From Nematostella vectensis (lineage: Eukaryota > Cnidaria > Anthozoa > Actiniaria > Edwardsiidae): a DNA stretch of 64,000 nucleotides. Made by a program: the position numbers and the translations under genes. The stretch spans positions 3,817,681-3,881,680 of the forward strand of contig NC_064040.1 of the NCBI RefSeq assembly GCF_932526225.1. The letters run 5' to 3'. This document shows, one piece after another, positions 48,976 to 61,100 of the stretch. The first letter of the stretch is position 1. Every line of letters begins with the position of its first letter. A model generated the notes under the pieces. The model was not told the origin of the DNA and made no database searches. It was given only the letters and a program-made list of their open reading frames with translations.

Positions 48976-49659
48976 ATGGCAAACAGCGACGTTAGCAGTG
49001 GTGCCATATACCCCTCGCTTCCCAGTGTTTGCCCCCCGAAGGGTACGCACATGACGCCTGCCGTTTCGGCAAGCATCGGCGGCGACGTGCAAAGCTTCCG
49101 ACTCCAGAAAATATGTGACACTCAGGCGGTTCTAGACAACGAGATAACGCATCATCGACAGGTGCGGAAGAAGTATAAGCGCGCCTTTGCCGTTACCCGT
49201 GCTGTGTCTGTGGCATCCGGCATCGCTGCAGGGGCGCTTTCCAGTGCCGGGGTGGGGGTCTCTTTGAGTGAGATAGGGGTTCTGGTCGGCGGTCCGCTGG
49301 CAGGGGTCGCAGGGCTGGTCGGTGTCGTGGGCGCGGGCGCGGGGGTAGTCTCTAGGGGTCTTACGAGCAAGGTGGCTAAACACGAAGACACGATGGTTTT
49401 AGCGGATAGTAAGAAAAACTCGATCAGCGAGCTGGTCTCTAAGGCTTTGCAAGACGGGCATATCTCAGACGAAGAGTTTCGGCTAATACTTCGGGAAAAA
49501 GAGAGATACTACGCGCTCAAGGCCGCTATCAGAGCTCGACACGGCCTCGCACCGCGTGAGAAAAAAAGCAGGAAAGGGCCCTCCCCGGAGACCCGCAAAA
49601 AGATGAAAAAGAGGCTGCGAGAAATTCGCGAGGAGTTCGGGAGCGAGGTGTTCGAGTAA
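48976..49659 (+). CDS. PLV-element glycine-rich membrane-associated virion-type protein
   Basis: An intact 227-aa frame from ATG 48,976 to TAA. Residues ~55-75 are basic (RQVRKKYKRAFAV). Residues ~75-135 form two long hydrophobic Gly/Ala/Val segments (SGIAAGALSSAGVGV; GGPLAGVAGLVGVVGAGAGVV). Next come a helical KHEDTMVLADSKKNSISELVSKAL block, an EF-hand-like GHISDEEFRLIL stretch and a Lys/Arg-rich tail. This architecture is highly repeated in cnidarian PLV-like elements in my recollection. Membrane remodelling or inner-capsid lining are guesses. It is the last gene before the right terminal repeat and shows no break. Confidence 0.6.
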   Translation: MANSDVSSGAIYPSLPSVCPPKGTHMTPAVSASIGGDVQSFRLQKICDTQAVLDNEITHHRQVRKKYKRAFAVTRAVSVASGIAAGALSSAGVGVSLSEIGVLVGGPLAGVAGLVGVVGAGAGVVSRGLTSKVAKHEDTMVLADSKKNSISELVSKALQDGHISDEEFRLILREKERYYALKAAIRARHGLAPREKKSRKGPSPETRKKMKKRLREIREEFGSEVFE

Positions 49660-49807
49660 AACTCAGGTTTAAACGCCACGCCAGCGACTTTGAATTTACG
49701 GCCGAAAAACTCCGCGATCCGCGATCCGTAGGCTGGCGGTACAATCCACGTTCCTCGTTTTCACAGCCCTCAGGTCCTATCACAAGACGCTAGCGTCCCC
49801 GACATAG

Positions 49808-50122
49808 ATTAATGATTGCTAACCATTGCTAATTATCCATCTACGCGAAGTGGTCCCGACGTAGATTAGTAATTGCCAATTATTTATCTACGCGAAGTGG
49901 TCCCGACGTAGATTAATAATCAGCAATTATTAATCTACGCGAAACGCTTTTCGGTGCCACTGAAAGTCCCCAGCCTGGAATGGGGCTGGGGGAGGGGGTG
50001 GGGGGGTGGGGGGGTGGGTGGGAGGAGGCCAGCGCCCCTCACAAGCCTAAGATGGGGCTGGGAGGCCCGGAGGGGCGATTCGCGTCTCCCACTCGTTTCT
50101 ATGAAAGCCCCCAGTCCCCCCC
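49808..50122 (-). repeat. Right inverted terminal repeat of the PLV-like element
   Basis: Reverse complement of the left end with high identity over the unique parts. The terminal G-tract is only 7 bases here. It has one more CTACGTCGGGACCACTTCG iteration than the left end shows intact. Confidence 0.9.
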
Positions 50123-50127
50123 ATGTG

Positions 50128-51084
50128 TGTTTTTCGGCTTGGAGACGGTAAAACCATGCAAGCTCGTAATCGTTTAATAATTTTAAAACCAGGTGGGTAT
50201 ATGTGCTCAGAGTTCACTCAGATTAAGTAAAATAACAGTTTTAGCTATGCTGTGAGTCTCGGCTTTTAACTTATGACTGGATGTACCAAAAATGTGAAAT
50301 TTAGTGAGTTAGAACTTTTTCTCATGTGATTCATTTTCTTCAAAATATCGCCAAAATTTGATTCCTTAAAGACTTCTTAGGAAGTAAATTTGCTAACATG
50401 AGATAAGTTGACCCTTATACTTTATTATCATGATATTTTTTTGTTTAAAAAGTGTAACAGGCGAGCATACTATCTTATGTTAAAAATGTAATAAAACTTT
50501 GCAAAACATCGCCTTCATCAAAGCGTGGGCTGTTGTCATGACAAATGGCAGAAAATGGCGTCGCATGGAATCGAGGACGCCGGACAGTGGCTTATGCAAA
50601 TGAGCATCTGTTCCGTAGACTGACTGAGATTTTGTTTGTTTTCACCAGAGCACGCGCATGCGCATACGTCAGCACTGTCTGGTAAGCCTTATCCCAACCT
50701 TTACCCTAAATAACAAATATGATCAACAGAATCATGGCGACTTAGGTCCTATTCATACGTCGCGTTCCTGCCGAGCCAGATCTAATTGTATACTTGTATC
50801 AACACCATACATTCGGTTCAACGTTGATTCAGACGTCGCAATAAATAGGTCGCGCTCGCAATAGGTTGTAAGTATGTAATAAAAGTTGACTTGATAGGGT
50901 AATTCTTTTGTACAAAATGAAAAAAAAGTATATATTTGATTCGGCACATCAGAAGCTCGACGTTTGCATTCGGGTCGTACTTTTGCCGTGCAACACGACT
51001 TGTGCAGCCGCGCTGGGTGCCGTAGCGAACCCGATTCTGCCGTGCCGAACTTATGATTTAGACGTCGAACTATTCATGTGCCGA
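50128..51084. other. Intergenic flank of the PLV element
   Basis: AT-rich host sequence resumes immediately after the ATGTG duplication. No gene is supported; short frames here look random. Confidence 0.4.
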
Positions 51085-51492
51085 CACGGGCGTACGCAGG
51101 ATTCTAACAAGTTGCAGTCAAAGCATTCAGAAGCTGAATGAAAGCGTGACCCCTTATACCGCATCCCCGTGAAGATTTCATAGCTCCCGCTTTTGGGTTT
51201 GAAATTGGCGTCAATGCGTCACACTTTGGGAATATTACTACATGATCCTCTGTCATCCTCGATCTGAAATAGGACTACAGTCGTCGCGTGGCACTGAACG
51301 ACATAACAATATGTTTGGAAATCATCTGTAGACTACCATGATTAAGAAAATTATATTTTTTATTCTCACCATATATATAAAACTACGTACATAAAAATGA
51401 AAAGAGATTTTTCCCCTCGTTATGCAAATAATATCACCATTTTTTTTTTTGCAGTCCAGTGACTGCAGGCCTAAAGGCTGCGTACGCCCCTG
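51085..51492 (+). mobile_element. hAT-like MITE, second copy
   Basis: The left end is CACGGGCGTACGCAGG (variant of CAGGGGCGTACGC) and the right end is GCGTACGCCCCTG, giving ~13-bp inverted termini. The body matches 2375-2740. An 8-bp target duplication is not convincing (TGTGCCGA versus GCCAATCA). Confidence 0.65.
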
Positions 51493-52117
51493 GCCAATCA
51501 AGACAATTAGATTAGGCACGGAAAAACCGCGACATATGAATCGGGCGTAACTCCCCGCTACTAGCAGAGGTTTCTTCCTTCTTTAGCAATGGATATGTTT
51601 TAGATTTGTATGTAAATTTGAAAGATTGGTGTTTTTTTAAATATACGTCATCAACACGCCTTCATTACCTTTACGGTCGCCAAAAAGTGAGTTATTTCTT
51701 ATTGAAAGGCTGTAAAAAAATATCCCTTTTATTTCCATAATACACCAAAAACACAAGTTTTTGGTGTATTGTATTCATTGTTCTGGTACGAGATCGCGAC
51801 AGTTTGGGCTTTTTGATTCTATTCCTTTTATTTCCATGATACCTTTGACTGCGTACCCCCCCTTCTCATTAATTCGTGCGTACGCGCATGCATATCCACT
51901 TTATACCTTTATAGTAGGGATTTCCATCCAAGGACAGTTAAGAATTCGACACTATTGAGACCAGTTGAATTTCAAGGACTTGTTTGAGCCCTGCACGGCA
52001 TAGTCAATAATGTACATTGAGCTACTTAGTTTGATTACCGGTGATTTTGTCTGTGGTTCGTACGGGTAGGTTCGCTATCTAAAGAAAAGAAACTAATCAA
52101 CGTGAAAAATCAAAGCT
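51493..52117. other. Intergenic 3' of the TALPID3-like gene
   Basis: AT-rich, no gene. A short inverted repeat around ACACCAAAAAC..GTTTTTGGTGT lies at about 51,742-51,769. Confidence 0.4.
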
Positions 52118-52123
52118 TTTATT
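52118..52123 (-). terminator. Candidate polyadenylation signal of the TALPID3-like gene
   Basis: TTTATT on the + strand (AATAAA in the sense of the gene) lies 67 bp downstream of the stop codon. Confidence 0.45.
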
Positions 52124-52189
52124 TTCATTTGCATTATAGTGTCAATCTTTCGAGTCCGTGCCAGTGGGCGAAGGTGCCTTCATCGTTTC

Positions 52190-55100
52190 CTAGAAATTAC
52201 CCCCGGAAATTGAGGACACATCACCGAATGTATCCTCGTTACTAGGCCCTCCGAGTTCACTGTTAACTGGGCTCTCACTGACGTCCATCAAGGGAATAGT
52301 AACCTGGATACGCGTTGGTGGGGCCTGGGGTGAGTCCACATCCACGTCATCGGTAGGAGTGGTTACCATGGCGACATTGCCTTGTGTTGATTGCTCCGCG
52401 GCTGGAAGGTCGTCTCCCTCGGTTCCGCTTGCGACGCGTATGATCTTGGGTCTGGCTGCCACTGTATTCTTCTTGGTCGGCCTGTGTAGGTCGGACGTGT
52501 GGAGTGAACGACTCGATGTGTCGTCCTCACTCTTCCCAGGGCGTGGAAGAGGTACAGGGTCTGTCTCAACCGACGTCTGTTTCGGTGATTGCCTTTTGAA
52601 GGGGCCTCGACGGGGACGAACCACCAGTTGTTCAGGGCTTGTCTGGGGCACGGGGACAGTTTTGAGTTGTCTATTACTGGCTTCTTGGCGTCGACTGCGC
52701 GGGGTTTCGCCAGGTGATGGTGCACTTAACGGTACCTGGGTAGGCTGTACCTCTCCGGGGGATACATCACTAGTACCTGCAACTAACGAACAGCAAAACC
52801 AATTACTATAAACTAATTACTATATACTAATTGACTCCGTTAACTATGCCTTTTTATCAGTACTTTGGAGCTCAAATGAAAACGAAGGATAGTATATTTG
52901 ATAACTGCACCGTGAGGCGCAAACCTTACACTGGAGGTCGCACATGGTTGTAAAAAGAGGCTAAATTTGGGTGTGCGATCTAGTGTTCGTACCTTGATCA
53001 GAGGGTCTGTCCCGAGGTGATATGTCAGTGGGTACCTCACCCTCACTCTCTAGGGCGCGTGCGCCTTGCGGTTGACAGGTAGAGGGTGGGGCTAAGATCA
53101 ATTCACCCTCGCTTGGTGTTACATCAGCCAGAGAGTCCTAAAGAGATAAATGTATTCAACGTGAACATGTCTTATGATACGATGATTTTCGATTAATATA
53201 TTATAATCAATCCAGATTCAATAAAACAAGCTTGAATATCAAATCAATGTGATCTGGTCACAGCAGGACTTGCTAGATATGGGCGCTGCTTTCACTGGCA
53301 AATAGCGGTTTTAAATGGAAAATTTGCAAAATCTTAGGATTTTTGCATACAATATCTATGCCTGCCCCCTCCCCTTCATAAATTCCAGCTACGCAACCGC
53401 ATTTTCTTTCCTTCCCTCTCAAGTTGTTATTCAAGATTTATTCTGTTTCTTACGAGTGTGATACAATTTTTAGCCATACATTTCACTAGAAAAGCTATGG
53501 ATGGAGGAGGAGAAAAAGCTATGTATCAGGGGGGGGACATACAAAGCAGATACGGGGTAGATAAGAGGGTTGGTACATACGGGATACAGGTTGAGGAGAG
53601 GGAATGTTGAAAAAGAGAAGGAGGATGTTGAGGAGGTAGAGAAGGAGCGACGGGGAAGGTCGAAAGGTTTAAAGGTCAACGCGAGGGAGAGGAGATCGAG
53701 GAAGAGAGATCTTGGTGAGGAGGATGAAGGTGTAATTGAAACCACGATCTTTTAATTTCTGTTTTTGAAGTGCCAAGGAATCGATAGCGTATCCATTTCT
53801 TCTCCTTCTCAACCTCCATCGCAACCTCCTCAAGGACGCATTCCATCGCAAAACATTGTCCGAACAAAAACAGACTTCTTTCATTTGGAAGTCAATATTT
53901 TATTGTATACTCAGAACATAGCCCCCTCCTGTTTTAGGTGAAAAAAGGCCATGACGGCATCGGAAATGCCGTGTGTATGCGCCTGGGATTTATTCGTTTG
54001 GGATTTATTCCCCGCGGATAATCCTTCTAATGTCTCCCAAAACAAATGCCCTATGCATTTGTCCACCCTTTACCCATACTTGTTGGTGTGTAATGTATAC
54101 TCTACCTCTTTGATGTCAGTTGTATCGCGGAGGGTGCTGGCCATGCTCGTCGGCTCAGAAGCGTCACTGCTGGTGCTTGAGCCCTCTTTTACGCGGGTCA
54201 GCGCCCCTTCCTCTTTCCCGCGCTGCAGTAACCCACGTAAAGCAACACGGATGAGTTCATTGCGACTGTCTGCAAAGAAAATAAAAAGCGACACGGATAA
54301 GCTCATCACGACGGACTGTAAAGGAAAGCACGTTCATGATTGGGGAAAGTTCTGACGGAAGCTTATATTTAAAATAAATCATCCCCACATTATTACTAAG
54401 GTAGTAGCCGGCGGGACCCCCGAGCTTTTAGAGGAGCCGAATGCGCCACTTTTTCGAGGTAACATGTAGTACAACACAGCTTCTAAAATAAATAATGTAT
54501 TTGATCCAGTAAGTACCTGGGTTTTGCATCTTTTCCATCAAGTATCTACCAAGCGGCGAGTGCCGGTCTAGTGGAATACGCCGCTTGCACCGCGGCCTGG
54601 CGTCCCCAGACATTCTCCCCACCCCTACCCTCTCTCGCGGCGCAACTTATACAACGCTCCAAGAGACACTAGAGCGCAGGCGCAGTATGGCGGTGTGCTA
54701 CACACATGATGGTCATGCGCGCGCAGGTCATTATTTATTGTGACGTCACAAAACGCTCGTTTTACATCTAACTCTTAGCGCATCTCTCCGATTCTGATCG
54801 CGCGGACCTGTAGAGATGTGTTACGTACTATTCGACCAAGGCCCGGTTCCTGGAAGCTCAGTTAGAAGTCATAGGTAAAAAAATCTGCACTTTGTCCTCA
54901 GATAAACATATCTGTAGCTAAATTCTATTCCGGAAACGGTTGATAGTTATCAAAACGGCGCTCGGATTGGATCGTTGTTTACACCGTAGAGAATGACTTC
55001 AAAAACTCAGTTTTAAGCAATTTGTCTCTCTTTCTTACAAAGTCAACCATCAAAGGAACCAGACAAATGCTGGGAATAATTCTTCTCGTTTACAAATCAA

Positions 55101-58100
55101 TGCACCGTACTCCAGTACGGTGAGAATATGAGGTCAATTCCTTAAATTCATCAAATTCTCCTTACCCTCATCAGGCCCCAGCATGGCTGCATCCCACTCC
55201 TCCTCAACCTTAGAAAGAAGGCCTGGGGCCACAGCGAATTCCCCCTCACTGAACTGATTAGCATGTACGTAGGGCTACAGAAAAGGATTAAACACTCAAT
55301 GAATTAAACTACGAATCAAATCACTTGTAGGAGAAAGCAAAACACTTAAGGAAACAAGTGTTTACACAGCACCGCGCGCCTCGTGACTACACAGCATTTT
55401 GATCATGAGACGACGGATATTACTGTGGTGTATTAGAGTACATGCCACGGAAAACTATGAGAGATGTGTTTACGATTGACAAGTAAACTTTTATAAAGGT
55501 GCGGTAATACGAGCAACCAAATAATCCCGCCTTCAACCAATTACAAGCTTCAGAGATGTGGCTCGAGATGTGTTGACGTCAATTTCCTGCGAGTCAAGTT
55601 GGTTCGCTGTAGTTATACGCGCAACATTTAAAAGCATTGTTGTAAAAAGTAGAACGAACAATTTTGAGACAAGTTGAATGACATGAGACAAGTTGGAAGA
55701 TTTTGTTGCTCGTATAACAGTACCTTAAAGCTGGTGTTGCCCTTACCCTAGCCTGTATAAGGCGGCTGTTGCCCTAAACATAACCTGTACAAGGTTGATG
55801 CTGCCCTAAACTGTATAAAGGGGTGTGTTTCGCAAACCCTAACCTGTATAAGCTGTCCTTCAGACATGTCTTCATCTGTCGCAGTCGTTGTTGAAGTCGC
55901 TTCAAATGTAGAGGTGCTTGTTGTTATGGAGGACGGGCTAGGTGACGCCTTTGGCTTGGATGACGTGCTTGGCTCACTTTGGAGAGGGGGAGGGGTCTGT
56001 ACCGAAGGCTCTGGGCTTGGTGTCGGACTCGAAACTCTGTTCAATTACAAAGTTATAAGTATAAAGGATCACCCACAAATTCCAGAGATCAAGTTAAAAA
56101 TAATAAGTTCTTTCAAGAGATCAAGTTGAAAATAATAAGTTTCTTCAAGAGATCAAGTTGGAAATAACAAGTTTCTTCAAGAGATCAAGTTGAAAATAAC
56201 AAGTTTCTTCAAGAGATCAAGTTAAAAATAATAAGTTTGTTATTGTGCGAGTCGTGCATACACATACAAGAAAAACATATACAAAGAAGGCCAATCACGC
56301 CGCTATTTTACGCTCCCGCTCAAAAACGAGTCACAAAAAGCATCTATTTCCATCGACTTATCCAAGCAAATCAAACAACGTCAAAAACGTAACAGACTTC
56401 ATTCGTAGCTAGTTATTTTGAAGTTTCCTTGTAGTCCGGCGGATATGTGTTTGAATTGCGCACTTTTTGCTAAAGCTACCAATTTTAGCATAGTGATGGC
56501 TTTTAATACCCTTTACAAGATAGGCTTTAGAGCCAACCTCAGATCGGCTTTATTTTCTGATTAATAAGGAGTATTGATTTGGCCGCCATTTTGAACCGAG
56601 AGTAAACGACCTTTTTCAAAAAAGTAAATAAACTTGCAAAGTTTGATAAAGTTTTGCCACTAGACGACTAAAATGAAAGTCACAAAATGTATTTAAACCC
56701 AAAATTGCTGAAAACAACCGCATATTTTTCATTCTTGGAACTTTCAAGGAGATAGTCACCTTCAACCGGAAGTAGTCGATAGTAAAACCTCGGACGTTTA
56801 TTTCACCCCGCGCTCTCTAGCAAAAGGCACCAATTTTATTGCAGTTGTAGTTTGAAATAACCTTTATAAGATAAGCTATGGAGCCAAGATAAAATCGGCT
56901 TTTATCACCGATTAATATGGTTGATTAAAATTGCCGCCATTTTGAACCGGATGTTTGAAAGCACAGAAATGCACATCTTGTTTAAAAGTCTACGACTAAC
57001 ATATTCATGAAATCCATTTGATAAAGTTGTGGAAAAGGCAAAACTGATTAGGTTTCTGCTATTAATTTTACCGTTTTTTTAAACAGGAAGTAGTTTCCAA
57101 ACCTGTTTCTGTACACTCTAATCAAACTAGCTTAATGCATATACGAATTAGCAATGAAGCATTATTTTTAATGGAATTGCACAAATGATAAATGACAGTT
57201 GTATTTTGCATGTGCATTAAATTGATTATCAATATTAAGAAAATATTTTCCTGCTATGTGAGCCTAAAGTTAGTTAAATCTCAGGCTGGGCGTTCTTAAA
57301 AAATAGATTCTTATAAAACAAAAAGATTGTGGTTTATATACGTCGGTCTAACGTAATTACAAGCTCCGATGAGAACTGCTATCTTCATTTAATGCAGTTC
57401 AGATATCTTACAGCCTTATCGTTACACGATTCAGTGGAGCTGCAAAGGGCTGAACATTGCTGGCTTGGGTGTAAGTGCAGCGTGCTGGGCACCCTGTCTT
57501 TTATCAAATAGCTCTTGGTTCTTTATCTAATAGTTATTTGGCTTCTTGGCACGCCTTGGAAAGCCTTAGTAGCGTTTGTCCAAAGCGGCTGGCAACTATT
57601 GTCCATTCTGCTAAAAAGACGGAAGTACTGGGGCAGGGAGGAGTGCTTTGCCCCCAACAATGTTCTGCTTGATTGGCAGCTTTCGTGGTGTGTTGTATGA
57701 TAGCTACCTTCGTCAGTGAATGACATCAAATGCTGTTCCTTTCTGCACGAAGAGCTGCATTCTTGCCTTGTCTACTTTCGACTCTCTGTACTTGTTCGGT
57801 CGTATAAAAGCAGTGGAAAGCGCTCAAGTGTTGTCAAACATTCTGTCTTTTATCTCGACTGACCTAAAGGCTAACTTTCGAAAAGCCTCTGTGGCTTCGG
57901 GGAATACAGCAAGTACTGTCTTTTCCCCCTATCCGCACAACAGGATAAGTATCACGCCAGTAAATGCGTGAAATTCTACCAGTATTCATTGGCGAGATAC
58001 TCCTTTCACTTTTCTGTAGAATAAGGAAGAAAGGCAAGGAGAGTGATAAGCGCGCACCCGAGGCCACCAGTTAAACGGTTCCTACAGTTACAAACTGTTC

Positions 58101-61100
58101 ATCTTGTAGCACTTGCACATATTCATGTATGCGGTCGTTCACAGACGTTGAAGTCAATAGGTGGAGCGGCCCGCTCACCGGGTTCTTGGAATCCCCACCA
58201 GGCTTGTCACATAAGCAGTTTCTTTCGTCTTTTTTCTTTTCTCTTGATCCAGCTATTGAGTGTATATTTGGTATACTTGTGCTGGCTACATGTGGCTTTT
58301 CTATCATTTGACGACTTTTAGTGAGTATCGACGCGTGATTTTCACTTCCCGAAAATTATTGGCCATTTTAATAGCGCAAGATAATCCGTGATTTAATCAG
58401 ATTTTTTTGGCTCCATAGCCTATCTTGTAAAGATTCCCCGAAACTACTCCTGAAATAAGTTTTTTTTTTTTTTGTTAAAAGGCAAGTGAAGCAAGCGTGC
58501 CGTTATTTATTCTTGACTTCTTCCGGTTCAAAATCCCTGTCACCGTAAAAGTTACAAAAATAAAAAATTACTTTCAGAAATTCCTTGGTATTAGGCATTC
58601 TTTGATGTATATTTTATTCGTCTATGAGTTAGTTTAAAGCCGAATTGAGCTTGGCTCTATAGCCTATCTTGTAAGGGTTATTTAAAGCTACCACTATGCT
58701 AAAATTGGTAACTTTAGCAAAAAGTGCGCAATTCAAGGTAAAATCTGCACATATCCGCCGGACTATTGCGTATAAACCATTGTATTTTCAATGATAAACA
58801 ATAACAAAGAAATGGTTGATCAGCATTCTTTAAAGTTCGCATATGCGCGCTTAGAAAGTAGGTGAGGTAAAGCATGTACGCATACTCACTTGCTTGGCTC
58901 AGGTGGAGGGGGCGGAGTCTGCACTGTTGCTTGCGGGGTGGACACAGGAGTTCCCATGGCAGAGACCTCTGGCTCCTCTAACGAGGGCTCGGGTGTAGAC
59001 CGACTACCAGGAGGGGTCTGGGTACCAGTCGATGGTGTCATCAGGGGTGTTCCCACAGGAGAGTGCACTTCAGAAGTCTGGTGCCCAGTGAAATAGAATA
59101 ACCAAATAAGAGAATATCAATGACGTTTAGTTCTGAATGAATGAATGGTAAGCAAGCGTGCAAAAAAGGGCGCGGAGCTAAGGCCGTGAGAAATGCGTGG
59201 AAAAATATGGCATTCTTTCCTCCCAAACATTCCATACTTCTGCTATTTCCCATCCCCAGCCAACAGGAGCACCAAAACATCACATACCTCTCCCATCACC
59301 TCTCTCCGAAGGACCTCCCAAGCATCACATACCTCTCCCATCACCTCTCTCCGAAGGACCTCCCAGCATCACATAACTCTCCCATCACCTCCCCCAAAAG
59401 GACCTCCTAAGCATCACATACCCGTGATTCCTCTGCTGGTTGTGGTGGCATTTCTTTCGGTGGAGGTGTTGGTTCTGTTTCCATGGAGTCCATCTCTTGG
59501 CTCATACTGGACTGTGATGGAGTGAGGGCGGGGGTGACCAGTGCATCTGGCGACTCGCTTATCTCGGACTCGGGCGGAGTGTAGACAGGTGTGGGGATGG
59601 GTGTGGTCACAGGGGTTCCCTTAGGGAAGGAGTTGTTGGATGCCATCTCTTCCACTTCTTCTGTCTAAGAATCAGAAAGAAAGTAAGGCGATACATGATG
59701 ATGCACCATTTAGTGCTTAATAAATTAACTTTTTCTTTTATTATTAGGTTTTAACATCACCAAGGGACAAGAGTTCCCTGTGACGCCACAACTCTTACCC
59801 GTCACAGGAAGCCTAATCAGAAATCAGGGTAAAAACGCAAGGGCCTAGGCTGATTTTAGTAGATTGAAACGTTGTAAAAAAACACCTTAGACTTGTAATA
59901 TTCATTCTGTGAGGTGCAACTAATCGTTTTCCATACACTTGATAATGGCTATCAAATAAAGCAGTAAAAACTTTAAAATACAAAAACCTGTTATTTTGCA
60001 AAACTTTATTTGGCATCATTTAAGACATTCCATCTCCCAAATGGAATCTAAACTAGCCCAGATTAAGGTTTGCTGTGACAATGTTGATTCTAACATGCAT
60101 TTAGTTGATTAACGGATGTCAGATCCCTTTTAACACGATACTCACCTTTGGAGTGCCTACGGTTGCTGATGGTGCTGGGTACCCAAGGGTCGCTATAATC
60201 TGATCGGTAATGACATCCTTGATGAGATGAGCGACCAAGTCTCGGTCCACAGGTAGCCCAGCATTAACAAACAGCTGTAAGCCATCCAGTCCTATAGTTG
60301 CAGCTAAAATGATGTGGTTTTATTTAGATACTGGTTTTGATTGGGTGATTTTGAGAAGTTTTTGTTTATTTTGATACTAGTTAGATAAATGTTTGTGCTT
60401 AGATAATGGTTTTGGATTGATTTATTTTGATAAAAGTTTACACTTAGAGGCTTAATTAAAAAAATTGACAATCCACCAAGTATTTCGGTTACAACAATCA
60501 ATAGAATATAAGATAATTTGCACACTTAAACAGCCTCTGTCCGCCGCCATTTTGTCATCCTAGCAAAGAACTAAGCGTGAAAAAGCATCCATTTCCATCG
60601 GCTAATTTGAGAAAACCAAAGCGATGTTTTTTACTGAATTTGATACGTAAAGTGTAAAACTTTTTAGATAGTTATTTCGAGGTTTTAGTACATTATGTGC
60701 CTTCAAATATTAAATGAAAACAATAACAAAGGTGTGACTGACAAGGGCACTTTAACTGCCATAATAATATGGTGATGCGATTGTAAAAGAAAGGAATAAG
60801 GCAAGGCACCCTGAGAAAGTTTACCTGAGAGGCTTTCAAAGAAAGTTTAGAACTTCTTACCAAGTACTTCACCATCTTCAGACTCTGACACCACACTACT
60901 ATCAGGGGTGAGGTCAGAAGGTTTGGTTACTGTCGTCGGGTCTGGTAAGGGTTTGTTCATCTCACTGACAATCCTGGCAAGCAGCTCTTGCTCAATCCTG
61001 AAAGTAAAGGAATGGTCCCTTCTTAGCATGCGTATATCAAGGGTTGAAAGCAGGCAGATAGTTTAAAGAGCATAATGGTAGCATAAGAAATACACAAGGC

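Larger units (their letters stand above)
38057..50122. mobile_element. Endogenous Polinton-like virus (PLV/adinto-like) element, 12.07 kb
   Basis: Inverted terminal repeats (38,057-38,404 and 49,808-50,122) bracket a GC-rich block flanked by ATGTG direct repeats (38,052-38,056 and 50,123-50,127). A 5-6-bp target duplication suits an rve-type integrase, which is encoded inside. Recognisable modules are a polymerase-like/SF1 helicase/HNH locus, integrase, A32/FtsK-like packaging ATPase, double-jelly-roll capsid candidate, penton candidate and membrane-associated small proteins. This is the Polinton/PLV/adintovirus morphogenetic set. I see no adenain-type protease and no classical protein-primed PolB. 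Some frames are intact and others are broken, so this copy is defective as read. Confidence 0.85.

Noticed and set aside
38057-50122. Classical Maverick/Polinton with protein-primed PolB and adenain protease
   Set aside because: Neither a clear PolB with full motifs nor a protease was seen, and the target duplication is 5 bp as far as can be read; hence PLV/adinto-like is preferred.
53470-53755. Ser/Leu-rich minus-strand frame between TALPID3-like exons
   Set aside because: It is the complement of a purine-rich GAGGAAG tract with no acceptor/donor pair in the required phase.
57329-58321. Several overlapping 60-90-codon frames in the core of the long-TIR element
   Set aside because: They conflict on both strands, contain many interruptions and show no transposase motif that I can name.
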